Positions 1 through 8,364 of a stretch of DNA of 34,922 nucleotides are shown piece by piece (positions within the stretch are counted from its first letter, which is position 1; the number at the start of each line of letters is the position of its first letter). Source of the DNA: an uncultured Clostridia bacterium (lineage in GTDB: Bacteria > Bacillota > Clostridia > TANB77 > CAG-508); NCBI GenBank assembly GCA_944393315.1, contig CALXZT010000006.1:1-34922 (forward strand), written 5' to 3'. A program made the translations under genes and the position numbers. A model generated the notes under the pieces. It saw only the letters and a program-made list of their open reading frames with translations. It was not told the origin of the DNA and did not search any database.

Positions 1-1
1 A

Positions 2-1051
2 GTAGGAATAATAGATTGTGGATCACCATATGTAATTGAAGATATAGAAAGTTTTTTAAAAACAGGAGATGCATACGAGTTAGAAGATGGAGGAATCATC
101 TACAAAGATAAAGTATGCATTCTTTTAGGTAGTGAAGTTGAAACCTCAGAGATTGGAAGAAATGGAAAATGTGGAAGTGCACACAATATATGCTTTTTCC
201 CACATTTATCTGACATAAAAGGTTTCTCAAAAGAAATGAGTACACATATAAAAAATATAACTCTAAGTACGCAAAGATCAAATGTATCAGGATATGAATT
301 AATTGATATAGTAGAAAGATATAGAGGAATTTTAATCCCAGCACATTGTTTTACCCCACATAAAAGCTATTATGGAAATTGCACAGACAGATTAGAAAAT
401 ATATTTAAAGAGAAATTTGACAAAATATTTGCGATTGAATTAGGACTAAGTTCAGACACATATTTAGCTGACACCATATCAGAATTAGAGACAAGAACCT
501 TTTTAACTAATTCAGATGCACATTCACTTCCAAAAATAGCAAGAGAATACAACAAAATGCTAGTAAAAGATATAAGCTTCAAAGAGGTAGTAAAGGCATT
601 AAAAAATCAAGATGGAAGAAAAATAATTGCAAATTACGGATTAGATCCCAAACTTGGAAAATACCATAGAAGCTTCTGTGAAGACTGTAATCAAACAATA
701 GAAATAGATGAAGCAGCAGTAACCTGTCCAAAATGTGGGGGAAGTAATATAACTTTTGGAGTTTATGACAGAATAGAACTAATAAAAGATAAACAAAAAA
801 CAAAAAGTCCAGAATTTAGGCCACCATATATATATCAAGTACCACTTACATTTATACCAGGAGTTGGTGGAAAAACAATAGATAAATTGTTAAATACATT
901 TGAAACTGAAATGAACATATTACATAAATTATCAAAAGATGATATAGAAGCAGTTGTCGGCGAAAAAATAGCAAACACAATAGAAAGAGCACGTACAGGT
1001 GAAATGAAGGTTCACTCTGGTGGTGGCGGAAATTATGGAAAAATAGAATAG
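2..1051 (+). CDS. Endonuclease Q / YqxK-like PHP-domain protein (5' partial)
   Basis: The reading frame is open from base 2, so the gene starts before the window; 349 codons are visible. The visible part carries a PHP-type metal-dependent region (for example LGSEVET, then TNSDAHS), followed by a Cys4 zinc-ribbon (FCEDC ... CPKCGG, bases about 675-740). A helix-hairpin-helix (PGVGGKTIDKL, about 860-895) and a Gly-rich tail follow. This order matches the TIGR00375/EndoQ family, which nicks DNA at deaminated bases such as uracil and hypoxanthine. In Bacillus the homologue yqxK lies close to spoIIM and xerD, as here, which supports the call. The stop codon is TAG, followed by a strong terminator. 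The biochemical role is known from archaeal and Bacillus relatives and is inferred here. Confidence 0.8.
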   Translation, partial: VGIIDCGSPYVIEDIESFLKTGDAYELEDGGIIYKDKVCILLGSEVETSEIGRNGKCGSAHNICFFPHLSDIKGFSKEMSTHIKNITLSTQRSNVSGYELIDIVERYRGILIPAHCFTPHKSYYGNCTDRLENIFKEKFDKIFAIELGLSSDTYLADTISELETRTFLTNSDAHSLPKIAREYNKMLVKDISFKEVVKALKNQDGRKIIANYGLDPKLGKYHRSFCEDCNQTIEIDEAAVTCPKCGGSNITFGVYDRIELIKDKQKTKSPEFRPPYIYQVPLTFIPGVGGKTIDKLLNTFETEMNILHKLSKDDIEAVVGEKIANTIERARTGEMKVHSGGGGNYGKIE

Positions 1052-1056
1052 AATTT

Positions 1057-1092
1057 AATTTAAAAATTCCAGAAATCTGGAATTTTTAAATT
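1057..1092 (+). terminator. Intrinsic terminator after the EndoQ-like gene
   Basis: A perfect stem of about 17 bp (bases 1057-1073 with 1076-1092) contains the core CCAGA-aa-TCTGG. The right arm carries a run of T. It separates the EndoQ-like gene from spoIIM. Confidence 0.8.
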
Positions 1093-1170
1093 CTAAACAA
1101 GCAAAAGTTCTAAACTAAAAAATATCGAATACACATTGAATAGTATAAATTTAGAGATAGGGAGTTTAGA

Positions 1171-1893
1171 ATGAACTTAAGAGAACAAATGAAAACACCT
1201 AAAAGAGTTTCAAGACAATACAGATATGAAGACATAAGAACAGATGCAGGAAATAAATCAAAAAGAAAAAGAGGAAAAATAATTAACATACTAATAGAAT
1301 TTATAAAAAATAATATAAAAGAATACATAATAATAACTTTAATATTTTTGATAGGAATTTTTTTAGGAGTAATGTTTGTAAATAATTTAGAGGAAGAGCA
1401 AAAAACAGAAATAACTTCATATATAAATACGTATATAGAGGCTTTTAAACAAACTGATTCAAACAGTAACATAACATTATTACAAAACAATATAAAAGAT
1501 AATATAATATTAACATTGATAATATGGTTCATAGGAAGTACTATAGTTGGAATTCCAATAGTATTTGGAATAATATTTTTCAGGGGTTTTTGCTTAGGAT
1601 ATACAATTTCAAGTATAACAGTAGTATTTGGAGTAGGAAAAGGAATTGCATTTACTGCAATATCATTGATGATGCAAAACATTATATTTATACCAGCAAT
1701 AATTTCATTAGGAGTAAGTGCTCTAAAGTCCTATAAATCAATATATAGTGATAAAAGAAAAGAAAATATAAAATTAGAAATAATAAGGCACACTATATTT
1801 TCAACCTTGATATTATTAGCTTTAATAGTATCAGCAATAGTTGAAACAGGAATTTCTACCAATTTATTAAGAAGTTTAATAAAATATTTTTAA
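1171..1893 (+). CDS. spoIIM: Stage II sporulation protein M
   Basis: The 240-residue protein has a basic cytoplasmic N-terminus (about 1-45) and hydrophobic segments near residues 51-71, 110-133, 135-155, 160-185 and 205-226. This is the SpoIIM topology, slightly longer than the roughly 214 residues in Bacillus. SpoIIM is the membrane scaffold of the SpoIID/M/P complex that remodels peptidoglycan during forespore engulfment. The ATG follows a GGGAG ribosome site with normal spacing. The next gene is xerD, a neighbourhood also found in Bacillus. The ArgLys-rich leader and the FRGFCLGYTISS stretch in the fourth segment support the family call. I could not identify a convincing sigma-E promoter. 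Confidence 0.88.
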   Translation: MNLREQMKTPKRVSRQYRYEDIRTDAGNKSKRKRGKIINILIEFIKNNIKEYIIITLIFLIGIFLGVMFVNNLEEEQKTEITSYINTYIEAFKQTDSNSNITLLQNNIKDNIILTLIIWFIGSTIVGIPIVFGIIFFRGFCLGYTISSITVVFGVGKGIAFTAISLMMQNIIFIPAIISLGVSALKSYKSIYSDKRKENIKLEIIRHTIFSTLILLALIVSAIVETGISTNLLRSLIKYF

Positions 1894-1899
1894 AAAATT

Positions 1900-1940
1900 A
1901 TGTAAAATCTATTTACATTTTAAAAATTGTTTGATATAAC
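1900..1940 (+). promoter_or_regulatory. xerD promoter with an overlapping palindrome
   Basis: TTTACA (1912-1917), a 17-base spacer and TATAAC (1935-1940) form a good vegetative promoter. The -35 box is the right arm of the palindrome ATGTAAA-atcta-TTTACAT (1900-1918). That palindrome could be an operator or a weak terminator for spoIIM. Confidence 0.6.
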
Positions 1941-1984
1941 TTATACAGCATTTACATAAACAAAAAAATAGATGGGGGAAAAAC

Positions 1985-2866
1985 ATGGAAAAACAATTAA
2001 AATTATTCTTTGATTTTTTAGAAAATGAAAAAAAAGCATCAAACAACACATTACAATCTTATAAAAGAGACATAAAACAATATGAAAACTATTTAGAACA
2101 AAAGCAAAAAAAATATAACGAAATAACAACAAAAGAGATGAAAGAATATATTGAACACTTAAAAGAAATTGGCAAAAAACCATCTACAATATCAAGAAAC
2201 ATAGCATCAATTAGATCTTTTTACCAATATGAAGTAAAAAATAAAATAATGAGGGAAGACCCAACAGAAGGAATACAATCACCTAAGGTAGAAAAAAGAG
2301 TTCCAAGCATATTAACCTCTAACGAAGTATCTTTATTATTAGAGCAACCACAGGCAACAGATTTAAAAGGAATTAGAGATAAAGCAATGTTAGAATTCGC
2401 ATATGCAACAGGAATGAGAGTAACAGAAATAATATCTTTAAATGTTGAAGATGTAAACCTAGAAGAGGGGTATGTTGTGTGCAAAAATGGAAATAAGCAA
2501 AGAACAATTCCACTAGGAAACATAGCATTAAAAGCATTAAGAGAATATGTAACTTCTGCAAGAAATATATTAATAAAAAAAGATGAAACAAAAGCACTAT
2601 TTGTTAACATAAATGGAAATAGATTAACAAGACAAGGCTTTTGGAAAATAATTAAATATTACAAAGAACAAGCACATATTTCAAAAGATATTACTCCACA
2701 CGTTTTAAGACATTCATTTGCTACACATTTACTTCAAAATGGAGCAGACTTAAAATCTATTCAGGCAATGCTTGGGCATTCAGATATATTGTCAACTCAA
2801 GTTTATATGCAATTTCAAGACGATAGCTTAAAGGATATTTATAGAAAAGCACATCCAAGAGCATAA
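1985..2866 (+). CDS. xerD: Tyrosine recombinase XerD
   Basis: At 293 residues this is the usual XerC/XerD length. The N-terminal SAM-like core-binding domain (about 1-90) is followed by the catalytic domain with the expected residues: R145 (TGMRVTEI), K171, H239 and R242 (HVLRHSFATH), H265 (LGHSD) and nucleophile Y274. It resolves chromosome dimers at dif together with a partner Xer protein. The position behind spoIIM matches the XerD (ripX) locus of Bacillus rather than XerC. The ATG lies behind GATGGGGGAAAA. There is no sign that this is a phage or element integrase. A terminator follows. Confidence 0.9.
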   Translation: MEKQLKLFFDFLENEKKASNNTLQSYKRDIKQYENYLEQKQKKYNEITTKEMKEYIEHLKEIGKKPSTISRNIASIRSFYQYEVKNKIMREDPTEGIQSPKVEKRVPSILTSNEVSLLLEQPQATDLKGIRDKAMLEFAYATGMRVTEIISLNVEDVNLEEGYVVCKNGNKQRTIPLGNIALKALREYVTSARNILIKKDETKALFVNINGNRLTRQGFWKIIKYYKEQAHISKDITPHVLRHSFATHLLQNGADLKSIQAMLGHSDILSTQVYMQFQDDSLKDIYRKAHPRA

Positions 2867-2887
2867 GAAAAAAATTAAGAAAAAAAT

Positions 2888-2921
2888 AAAAACACTAGAT
2901 TAATTAATCTCTAGTGTTTTT
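2888..2921 (+). terminator. Intrinsic terminator after xerD
   Basis: The stem AAAACACTAGA (2889-2899) pairs with TCTAGTGTTTT (2910-2920), with a 10-base loop and a T run. The A-rich left arm also lets it serve the gene arriving on the minus strand. Confidence 0.85.
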
Positions 2922-2963
2922 AATGATGTATTAAAGAATATGCATTATAAAAATAGTGAAATA

Positions 2964-3848
2964 TTAATTGGATAAAGTCTCAATTTCTTCAACTGATAAC
3001 CCAGTTATTTCTGAAATTTGATTAGTGGGCATGCCAAAGTCTAGTAATTTTTTTGTAACTTCCATCTTTGCTTGTTTTATACCATTTTCACGCCCAATAC
3101 GTTCACCAGTCATACGTTGAGCTGCCTCATCCCTACGAGCCTTTTCCCTGAGTTCAGCAATTCTCTGGTTAATTTCATCTTCACTAATTTCTTCTAATTC
3201 TTTAGTTGCAACTTTAATATTTTCGTTTTCTTGCATAATTTTAGACACCTCCAAACTTTCTGGATTGAGTAAAAACATCATCCATTGTAGAAGTAAATTG
3301 TTTTTATCCTTATTATATGCTTTTTCTACTTTGGGTAATTCTATTATAATAATCTCGAACTTATCTGTCAATACCTCAGAAAATATTTTGTGTTCATGTA
3401 TATGCTATCCAGTGCACGGTTTAACAATGTTTTTCAAAGAGGGGATAGTATCATTAACAATTAAAATTTCTAGAGTTTTCTTTAATACTGAATATTCATC
3501 ACCACTTTTAAGTTGGCTGGAATATAATTTAGCCCAATACCATAAAACCCTTTCGATTAGCATATCTTTATTTAACATTTGCATTTCTAGGTCGATTTCT
3601 ATTTCATTATTAACTCTAGCTCTGACGTCTAGAACACCAATCTTATCAGTTGGATAAGTTCTGTCTAAAATCTTATTAAGTTCCAAATTTAAAGTATTAT
3701 TGGTAATCTCATTAATTGGCATATTTAAAATTGCGGACAAAAGACCTTTAATTACTTGAGGATTTGAACCAGAAAAAAGAATCTGAAAAACTGCATCAAT
3801 TTTGGGGTCTAATAATTTTACTTTTGTAGGTTGGGTATGTTTGCTCAT
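2964..3848 (-). pseudogene. Rpn/PD-(D/E)XK family transposase-like nuclease, interrupted by in-frame TAG
   Basis: One continuous minus-strand frame of 295 codons is split only by a TAG at 3405-3407 (codon 148). The N-terminal half has the family start (LLDPKIDAVFQILFSG) and the nuclease core (IGVLDVRAR ... IEIDLEMQ). The C-terminal half continues in the same frame (VLTDKFEIIIIELPK) and ends in the typical helical tail (KKLLDFGMPTNQISEITGLS). TAG most likely replaces a Trp codon (TGG to TAG). Members of this family (TIGR01784, Rpn) are metal-dependent DNases linked to recombination and mobile DNA, often multicopy in Clostridia. It is oriented against xerD. The ribosome site is weak (GAG before the ATG). 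It is probably inactive unless UAG is suppressed or the base is a sequencing error. Confidence 0.8.
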
Positions 3849-4188
3849 ATAACTCTATTCTGTTTAAACATATTTTAGTGCAAATTTTACAAGTTAAGTA
3901 ATTAAAATATGTATTCAAATATACAAATAAAAAATCACCTACATTCCCATCGACTTCAATAATGTTTATTAGATTAATTAAAAATTTAAAATAAAAAATT
4001 AAGAATAAAATCTTGAAAATCAAATTTTTGAAATAGATTGTAGCAGAATAAAAATATATTTGAATTAATAAACAAATTTATTATAACATGTAAATATAGC
4101 AAAGTAAAATACTTTTGGTTGACAAGTTTCGACATTCTATAGACTAAAAGTTGTAAATAATATAGTTAGATAGCATATAAAATTAGAC
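3849..4188. other. AT-rich intergenic stretch without a credible gene
   Basis: No reading frame here has a ribosome site or recognisable domain. A TTGACA at 4119-4124 has only a poorly spaced -10 (TATAGA, 13-base spacer), so I do not call a promoter. The end of the stretch runs into the terminator/promoter module. Confidence 0.5.
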
Positions 4189-4221
4189 AAAAAATAGCAA
4201 CAATATGTTGCTATTTTTTTT
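4189..4221 (+). terminator. Terminator at the left edge of the polysaccharide cassette
   Basis: The stem AAAAAATAGCAAC (4189-4201) pairs with GTTGCTATTTTTT (4207-4219), with loop AATAT and eight consecutive T. A near copy lies at 11341-11375. Confidence 0.75.
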
Positions 4222-4236
4222 GCATTATAGTAGAAT
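4208..4236 (+). promoter_or_regulatory. Promoter of the polysaccharide cassette, overlapping the terminator
   Basis: TTGCTA (4208-4213), a 17-base spacer and TAGAAT (4231-4236). The -35 box is built into the right arm of the terminator stem. The same arrangement with identical boxes and spacing recurs at 11360-11388, which raises confidence in both. Confidence 0.6.
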
Positions 4237-4277
4237 ATGAAAATAGATGAAGGATATATAAATTATATATGAAAAAA

Positions 4278-4315
4278 AGGAGTAAAATAGAATCACAATT
4301 CTATTGTATAATAAA
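4278..4315 (+). promoter_or_regulatory. SD separated from the start codon by a perfect hairpin
   Basis: AGGAG lies at 4278-4282, but the ATG is at 4316, too far for normal initiation. Between them sits a 7-bp perfect hairpin, ATAGAAT-CACA-ATTCTAT (4287-4304). If folded, it shortens the SD-to-start distance to about 15 bases. A TTG at 4304 is in frame, but its spacing to the SD is also poor. Confidence 0.45.
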
Positions 4316-5155
4316 ATGGAAAAATATAGTGTATTAATGAGCGTCTATTACAAAGAAAAACCAGAATGGCTTGACTATAGTATACAAAGTATGTTGAATC
4401 AAACCATTTATCCATCAGAGTTTGTTATTGTGGAAGATGGAAAATTAACAGATGAATTGGAAGAAATAATTTTGAAGTATGAAAAAAATTTCCCCAAATT
4501 ATTTAATATTATTAAACTAGAAGAAAATTCTGGTTTGGGTATTGCACTTTCTGTAGGAATTGAAAATTGTAAATATGAATACATAGCAAGGATGGATTCA
4601 GATGATTATTCTTGCCCAGATAGAATAGAAAAAGAATTTAAAATATTTGAAAAACATCCTGATTTAGGGCTAGTAGGAACAAATGTTGAAGAATTTGAAG
4701 AAAATATAAATAATGTTAGTTGTCATGTTATATTGCCGGAAAAACATGAAGAAATATATAAATTTTCTAAAAAGAGATGCCCATTTAGGCATCCATCATT
4801 ATTATATAAAAAAAGCGAAGTTTTGAAAGCTGGAAATTATAGAGAATATTATTTGTGTGAAGATTATGATTTATATGTAAGAATGTTAAGAAGTGGATGT
4901 AAATGTTATAATATTCAAGAGCCGTTAGTATATATGCGAATAGGAAAGAACTTTTATAAAAGACGTGGGGGAATTAAATATATGAATACTATTCTTAAAT
5001 TTAAAAATGAACAACTTAAAATCGGATATTTTTCATTTACAGATTATCTAAAAACCACTATTCCACATATTATAGTTTGCTTAATGCCAAATTCACTTAG
5101 AGATTATATATATAGAAATTTTTTAAGAAAAAAGAATAAGGAGAAAACAATATGA
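4316..5155 (+). CDS. Family 2 glycosyltransferase
   Basis: A 279-residue GT-A fold enzyme that would transfer a sugar from an NDP-sugar onto a lipid-linked polysaccharide intermediate on the cytoplasmic face. It shows the nucleotide-binding start (YSVLMSVYYKEKPEWL), VEDG, the metal-binding DxD in ARMDSDDYS, and a later acidic motif (CEDYDLYVRM) typical of family 2. I use the ATG at 4316 because relatives begin just before the SVLMSVY strand; an in-frame TTG at 4304 would add four residues. It is the first gene of the cassette and overlaps the next gene by four bases (ATGA), so the two are translationally coupled. Donor and acceptor cannot be told. Confidence 0.85.
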   Translation: MEKYSVLMSVYYKEKPEWLDYSIQSMLNQTIYPSEFVIVEDGKLTDELEEIILKYEKNFPKLFNIIKLEENSGLGIALSVGIENCKYEYIARMDSDDYSCPDRIEKEFKIFEKHPDLGLVGTNVEEFEENINNVSCHVILPEKHEEIYKFSKKRCPFRHPSLLYKKSEVLKAGNYREYYLCEDYDLYVRMLRSGCKCYNIQEPLVYMRIGKNFYKRRGGIKYMNTILKFKNEQLKIGYFSFTDYLKTTIPHIIVCLMPNSLRDYIYRNFLRKKNKEKTI

Positions 5156-6249
5156 TAGACATAGTTTATACAATTAATTTTTTAACAAATGGCGGTCCGA
5201 CAAGAGTAATAAAAAATATAATAAATAATTTGAAAAAATCAAAATATAATGTTATGATACTTACTTTAATCAATCAGAATAATCAAGAAATAGTTAATAA
5301 TTTAAAAAAGGACGGAATAAAAATAATTGAATTAAATTATGAAAAAAAAATGTCAATGGTAATTAAACAAAGAAATAAAATTATAAACTTAATAAATAAG
5401 ATTAATCCACAAATCATACATACACATGGAATAGTATCAACAATTATTGTATCAAGTAATAAGGTAAAAGCTAAAAAAATAACAACAATTCATAATAATA
5501 TTTTTGAAGATTACAGATATACTTATGGAAATATTAAAGGATTTATATATGCATTGATGCATATATATTGTCTAAAAAAATTCGACGAAACAATCTGTTG
5601 TTCCAAAACTTCATATAATGTTCTGAAAAATATCTTAAAAAGAGTATCATATATTCGAAATGGTATTAATGTGCAAAAAAGTAATAATTCAAGTGATATA
5701 AGGCAAAAAATAAGAAAAGAATTAAATATAGATGATACAAACATTGTATATGTGTATGGAGGAGTTATTAACGAAAGAAAAAGAGTTGTTGAATTAGTAA
5801 AAATGTTTTCTAACGCTTTAAAAGAAAATGAGAATTTATTAATAGTAGGTGATGGACCTCAAATGGGAAATGCTAAAATTAATGCAAATAAAAAAGTAAT
5901 TTTTGTTGGTTTTAAAGAAAATATTATAGATTATTTTCAAGCTTCAGATATATATGTATCAAACTCTGCATCAGAAGGATTTTCTATTTCTGTAATAGAG
6001 GCTCTAAGTTGTGGATTATTGTGTTTGCTTTCTGATATACCTTCTCATAAAGAATGTTTTGAAATAGATCAAAATTATTATATTGGAGAATATTTTAATA
6101 AATTAGATTTTAATAAAAAAAAGGACGTTATTTTTAACAAAATTAAGACAATAAACAAACAAAAGCTAATTGAATTTCAAGAAAAATATTTATCAGCTGA
6201 ATATATGACTTCACAGTATGAAAAATATTATTATAAATATATTGAATAA
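5152..6249 (+). CDS. Family 4 (GT-B) glycosyltransferase
   Basis: A 365-residue protein with the GT4 layout. The N-terminal Rossmann domain has a glycine loop (FLTNGGPTRVIKNI) and an IHTHG motif. The C-terminal nucleotide-sugar domain has ERKRVVELV, VGDGPQ and the E-x7-E region (SEGFSISVIEAL). It is likely a retaining transferase that extends the repeat unit of the surface polysaccharide. Its start overlaps the previous stop (ATGA), and the ribosome site AAGGAG lies inside the upstream gene. An EpsG-like polymerase follows after 11 bases, so this is one operon. Sugar specificity is unknown. Confidence 0.85.
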   Translation: MIDIVYTINFLTNGGPTRVIKNIINNLKKSKYNVMILTLINQNNQEIVNNLKKDGIKIIELNYEKKMSMVIKQRNKIINLINKINPQIIHTHGIVSTIIVSSNKVKAKKITTIHNNIFEDYRYTYGNIKGFIYALMHIYCLKKFDETICCSKTSYNVLKNILKRVSYIRNGINVQKSNNSSDIRQKIRKELNIDDTNIVYVYGGVINERKRVVELVKMFSNALKENENLLIVGDGPQMGNAKINANKKVIFVGFKENIIDYFQASDIYVSNSASEGFSISVIEALSCGLLCLLSDIPSHKECFEIDQNYYIGEYFNKLDFNKKKDVIFNKIKTINKQKLIEFQEKYLSAEYMTSQYEKYYYKYIE

Positions 6250-6260
6250 GGGAGGAAGTT

Positions 6261-7364
6261 GTGAAAACTATAATAATATATTTACTATTTGAAATTTGTT
6301 CACTATTTTTTTTGATTCAAGCTGAAAAACATAGAACCAATAAAGAAAGGAAAAAAGGAACAATAAAGACATCAACTATATTTTTAATATTATCATTTAT
6401 TCCACTTTTAGTATTAATAGGTTTTAGAAATATAACTGTTGGTGTAGACACAGAAAATTATGTATTAGCTTTTAATAGAATTATGAATAATTCATTAACA
6501 TATGCAGACAAGAATTGGCTAGGAGTTGGATATATTGTAATATGTAAAATAATAGGCATAATTTTTGGAAACAGTTATGTTTTTGTGCATCTAACAATAG
6601 GATTTTTTACATTATTTTTCTTTTATAAAGCAATATGGAATAATAGTGATATTCCAACTGTGAGCATGTATATTTTTATAAGTATGTGTTTGTTTTACCA
6701 AACATTTAATCAAGCAAGGCAAATGCTTGCAATTGCAATAATATTTTATAGTATTCAATATATAAAAACAAAAAATTTAAAAGCATTTATATTTTTTGTC
6801 TTACTTGCGACGAGTGTTCATAATTCTGCAATTATATTTTTACCTTTCTATTATATATGCAGATTAAACATAAATATAAAAAACATTTGTATTTATATTG
6901 TAGGAGCAATTTTAGGATATTTATTTTTTGATATAATTTTATCATTTATTAATGGGACAAATTATGGACAAATATATCAAACCACGTCTTATTATTCAGC
7001 TTCATCAACAAGTATTGTGAATTTAGGAATAAGACTTCTTATGCTGATAGCAAGTCTAATCTTTAGCAAAACAACGATAGATAAAGATGAAAACAATAAA
7101 ATACTATATAATTTAGCTATATGGTGCACTATAACACAATTGCTAACAACCCAAATATATATATTGGGAAGAATAACAACATATTTCTTTACATCATACA
7201 TAATTTTAATTCCTAATATTATAAATAGTTTAACTCATAACAAGAAAAATAAAGAATTATATATTGCAATTATACTTTTAGTATTTGCACTATACCACTT
7301 TGTATATTTTAAAAGCACAGCCATTAATTCTGGATATGATGTTTACAGTTTTTTTTGGCAGTAA
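6261..7364 (+). CDS. EpsG/Wzy-like polysaccharide polymerase
   Basis: A 367-residue, strongly hydrophobic polytopic membrane protein. The signature GFRNITVGVDTENY after the second hydrophobic segment is typical of EpsG-family proteins, as is FNQARQMLAIAI in the middle. Such proteins are thought to polymerise lipid-linked repeat units at the outer face of the membrane. The start is GTG at 6261, supported by GGAGG at 6251-6255. The gene lies between transferases and a flippase, as expected for a Wzx/Wzy-dependent pathway. Membrane segments were judged by eye. Confidence 0.8.
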   Translation: MKTIIIYLLFEICSLFFLIQAEKHRTNKERKKGTIKTSTIFLILSFIPLLVLIGFRNITVGVDTENYVLAFNRIMNNSLTYADKNWLGVGYIVICKIIGIIFGNSYVFVHLTIGFFTLFFFYKAIWNNSDIPTVSMYIFISMCLFYQTFNQARQMLAIAIIFYSIQYIKTKNLKAFIFFVLLATSVHNSAIIFLPFYYICRLNINIKNICIYIVGAILGYLFFDIILSFINGTNYGQIYQTTSYYSASSTSIVNLGIRLLMLIASLIFSKTTIDKDENNKILYNLAIWCTITQLLTTQIYILGRITTYFFTSYIILIPNIINSLTHNKKNKELYIAIILLVFALYHFVYFKSTAINSGYDVYSFFWQ

Positions 7365-7382
7365 AGGAGTGATTTTATTTAA

Positions 7383-8354
7383 ATGGAAAAAAATATTTTA
7401 TTTGATACATCATGTGGAAGTCAAAACATGGGAGATTATATAATATGTGAATCGGTAGAGAGAGAATTAGAAGATATATTAAAAAAAGATTTTTTAGTAA
7501 GATATGCTACTCATACACCAGTTACACATTTTTATCAAAATTTTTCAAAAAACATGATATATAAATATTGCAAAGAAGCAAAATACAAATTCATTGCAGG
7601 AACTAATATAATTCAGTACAGAATGATAAGACCATGGGCTAATTGGAATATTAATATTTTTAATATGAAACCATATAAAGATTGCATCTTAGTTGGAGCA
7701 GGAATAAATCCAAATAGAAAAAATATGGACTTATATACAAAAACCTTATATAAAAAAATACTAAACAAAAAATATATACATTCAGTAAGAGATGAGAAAA
7801 CAAAAGAAGTACTGGAACAGTTGGGATTTAAAGCAATAAATACAGGATGTGCCACATTATGGATGCTAAATGAAGAATTTTGTAAAAACATTCCTCAAAA
7901 TAAAGCAGAGAATGTAATATTTACATTAACAGATTATTGCAAAAACAAAGAAAAGGATCAAGAATTAATAAATATACTAATTAAAAATTATAAGAAAGTA
8001 TTTTTCTGGGTTCAAGGTTCAGAAGATTTAGAATATTTTGAAACATTAGATAATATTAAAAATATTGTTATTGTAGGACCGCATCTAAATGAATACAGAA
8101 AAACATTAGAAAGTAATGATATAGATTACATTGGAACAAGGTTACATGCTGGAATATATGCGATGCAAAAGAAAAAAAGAAGTATAATTCTAATTGTAGA
8201 TAATAGAGCTAGAGACATGAAAAAGACTTATAATCTTGTCGCTATTGAAAGAAACAACATTGAACAACTAGAACAGATGATTAATTCAAAAATAACTACA
8301 AATCTGAAAATTAATGAAAATCTTATAAAAGATTGGAAAAAACAATTTGAATAG
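7383..8354 (+). CDS. Polysaccharide pyruvyl transferase family protein
   Basis: A 323-residue protein of the CsaB/PS_pyruv_trans family, which adds pyruvate ketals from phosphoenolpyruvate to sugars or acts as a related transferase. The N-terminus has the family start NILFDTSCGSQNMGDYIICESV (given here only to identify it). Further in are VGAGINP, SVRDEKT, and a late GTRLHAGIYAMQ motif containing the conserved His. The start ATG lies 13 bases after GGAG, a rather long spacing. The stop is TAG and the PP-loop gene follows after 10 bases. A ketal pyruvate would add negative charge to the glycan. The acceptor sugar is unknown. Confidence 0.8.
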   Translation: MEKNILFDTSCGSQNMGDYIICESVERELEDILKKDFLVRYATHTPVTHFYQNFSKNMIYKYCKEAKYKFIAGTNIIQYRMIRPWANWNINIFNMKPYKDCILVGAGINPNRKNMDLYTKTLYKKILNKKYIHSVRDEKTKEVLEQLGFKAINTGCATLWMLNEEFCKNIPQNKAENVIFTLTDYCKNKEKDQELINILIKNYKKVFFWVQGSEDLEYFETLDNIKNIVIVGPHLNEYRKTLESNDIDYIGTRLHAGIYAMQKKKRSIILIVDNRARDMKKTYNLVAIERNNIEQLEQMINSKITTNLKINENLIKDWKKQFE

Positions 8355-8364
8355 GGGATAAATT

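Noticed and set aside
1985..2866. XerD as integrase of the mobile element at the right end
   Set aside because: It is 30 kb away, sits in the conserved spoIIM-xerD neighbourhood and has the normal chromosomal XerD form.
3796..4023. Open minus-strand frame overlapping the start of the Rpn-family gene
   Set aside because: No ribosome site, low-complexity hydrophobic composition typical of AT-rich non-coding DNA, and overlap with a recognised gene.
4119..4143. TTGACA followed by TATAGA as a promoter
   Set aside because: The spacer is only 13 bases; no alternative -10 box at 16-18 bases was found.
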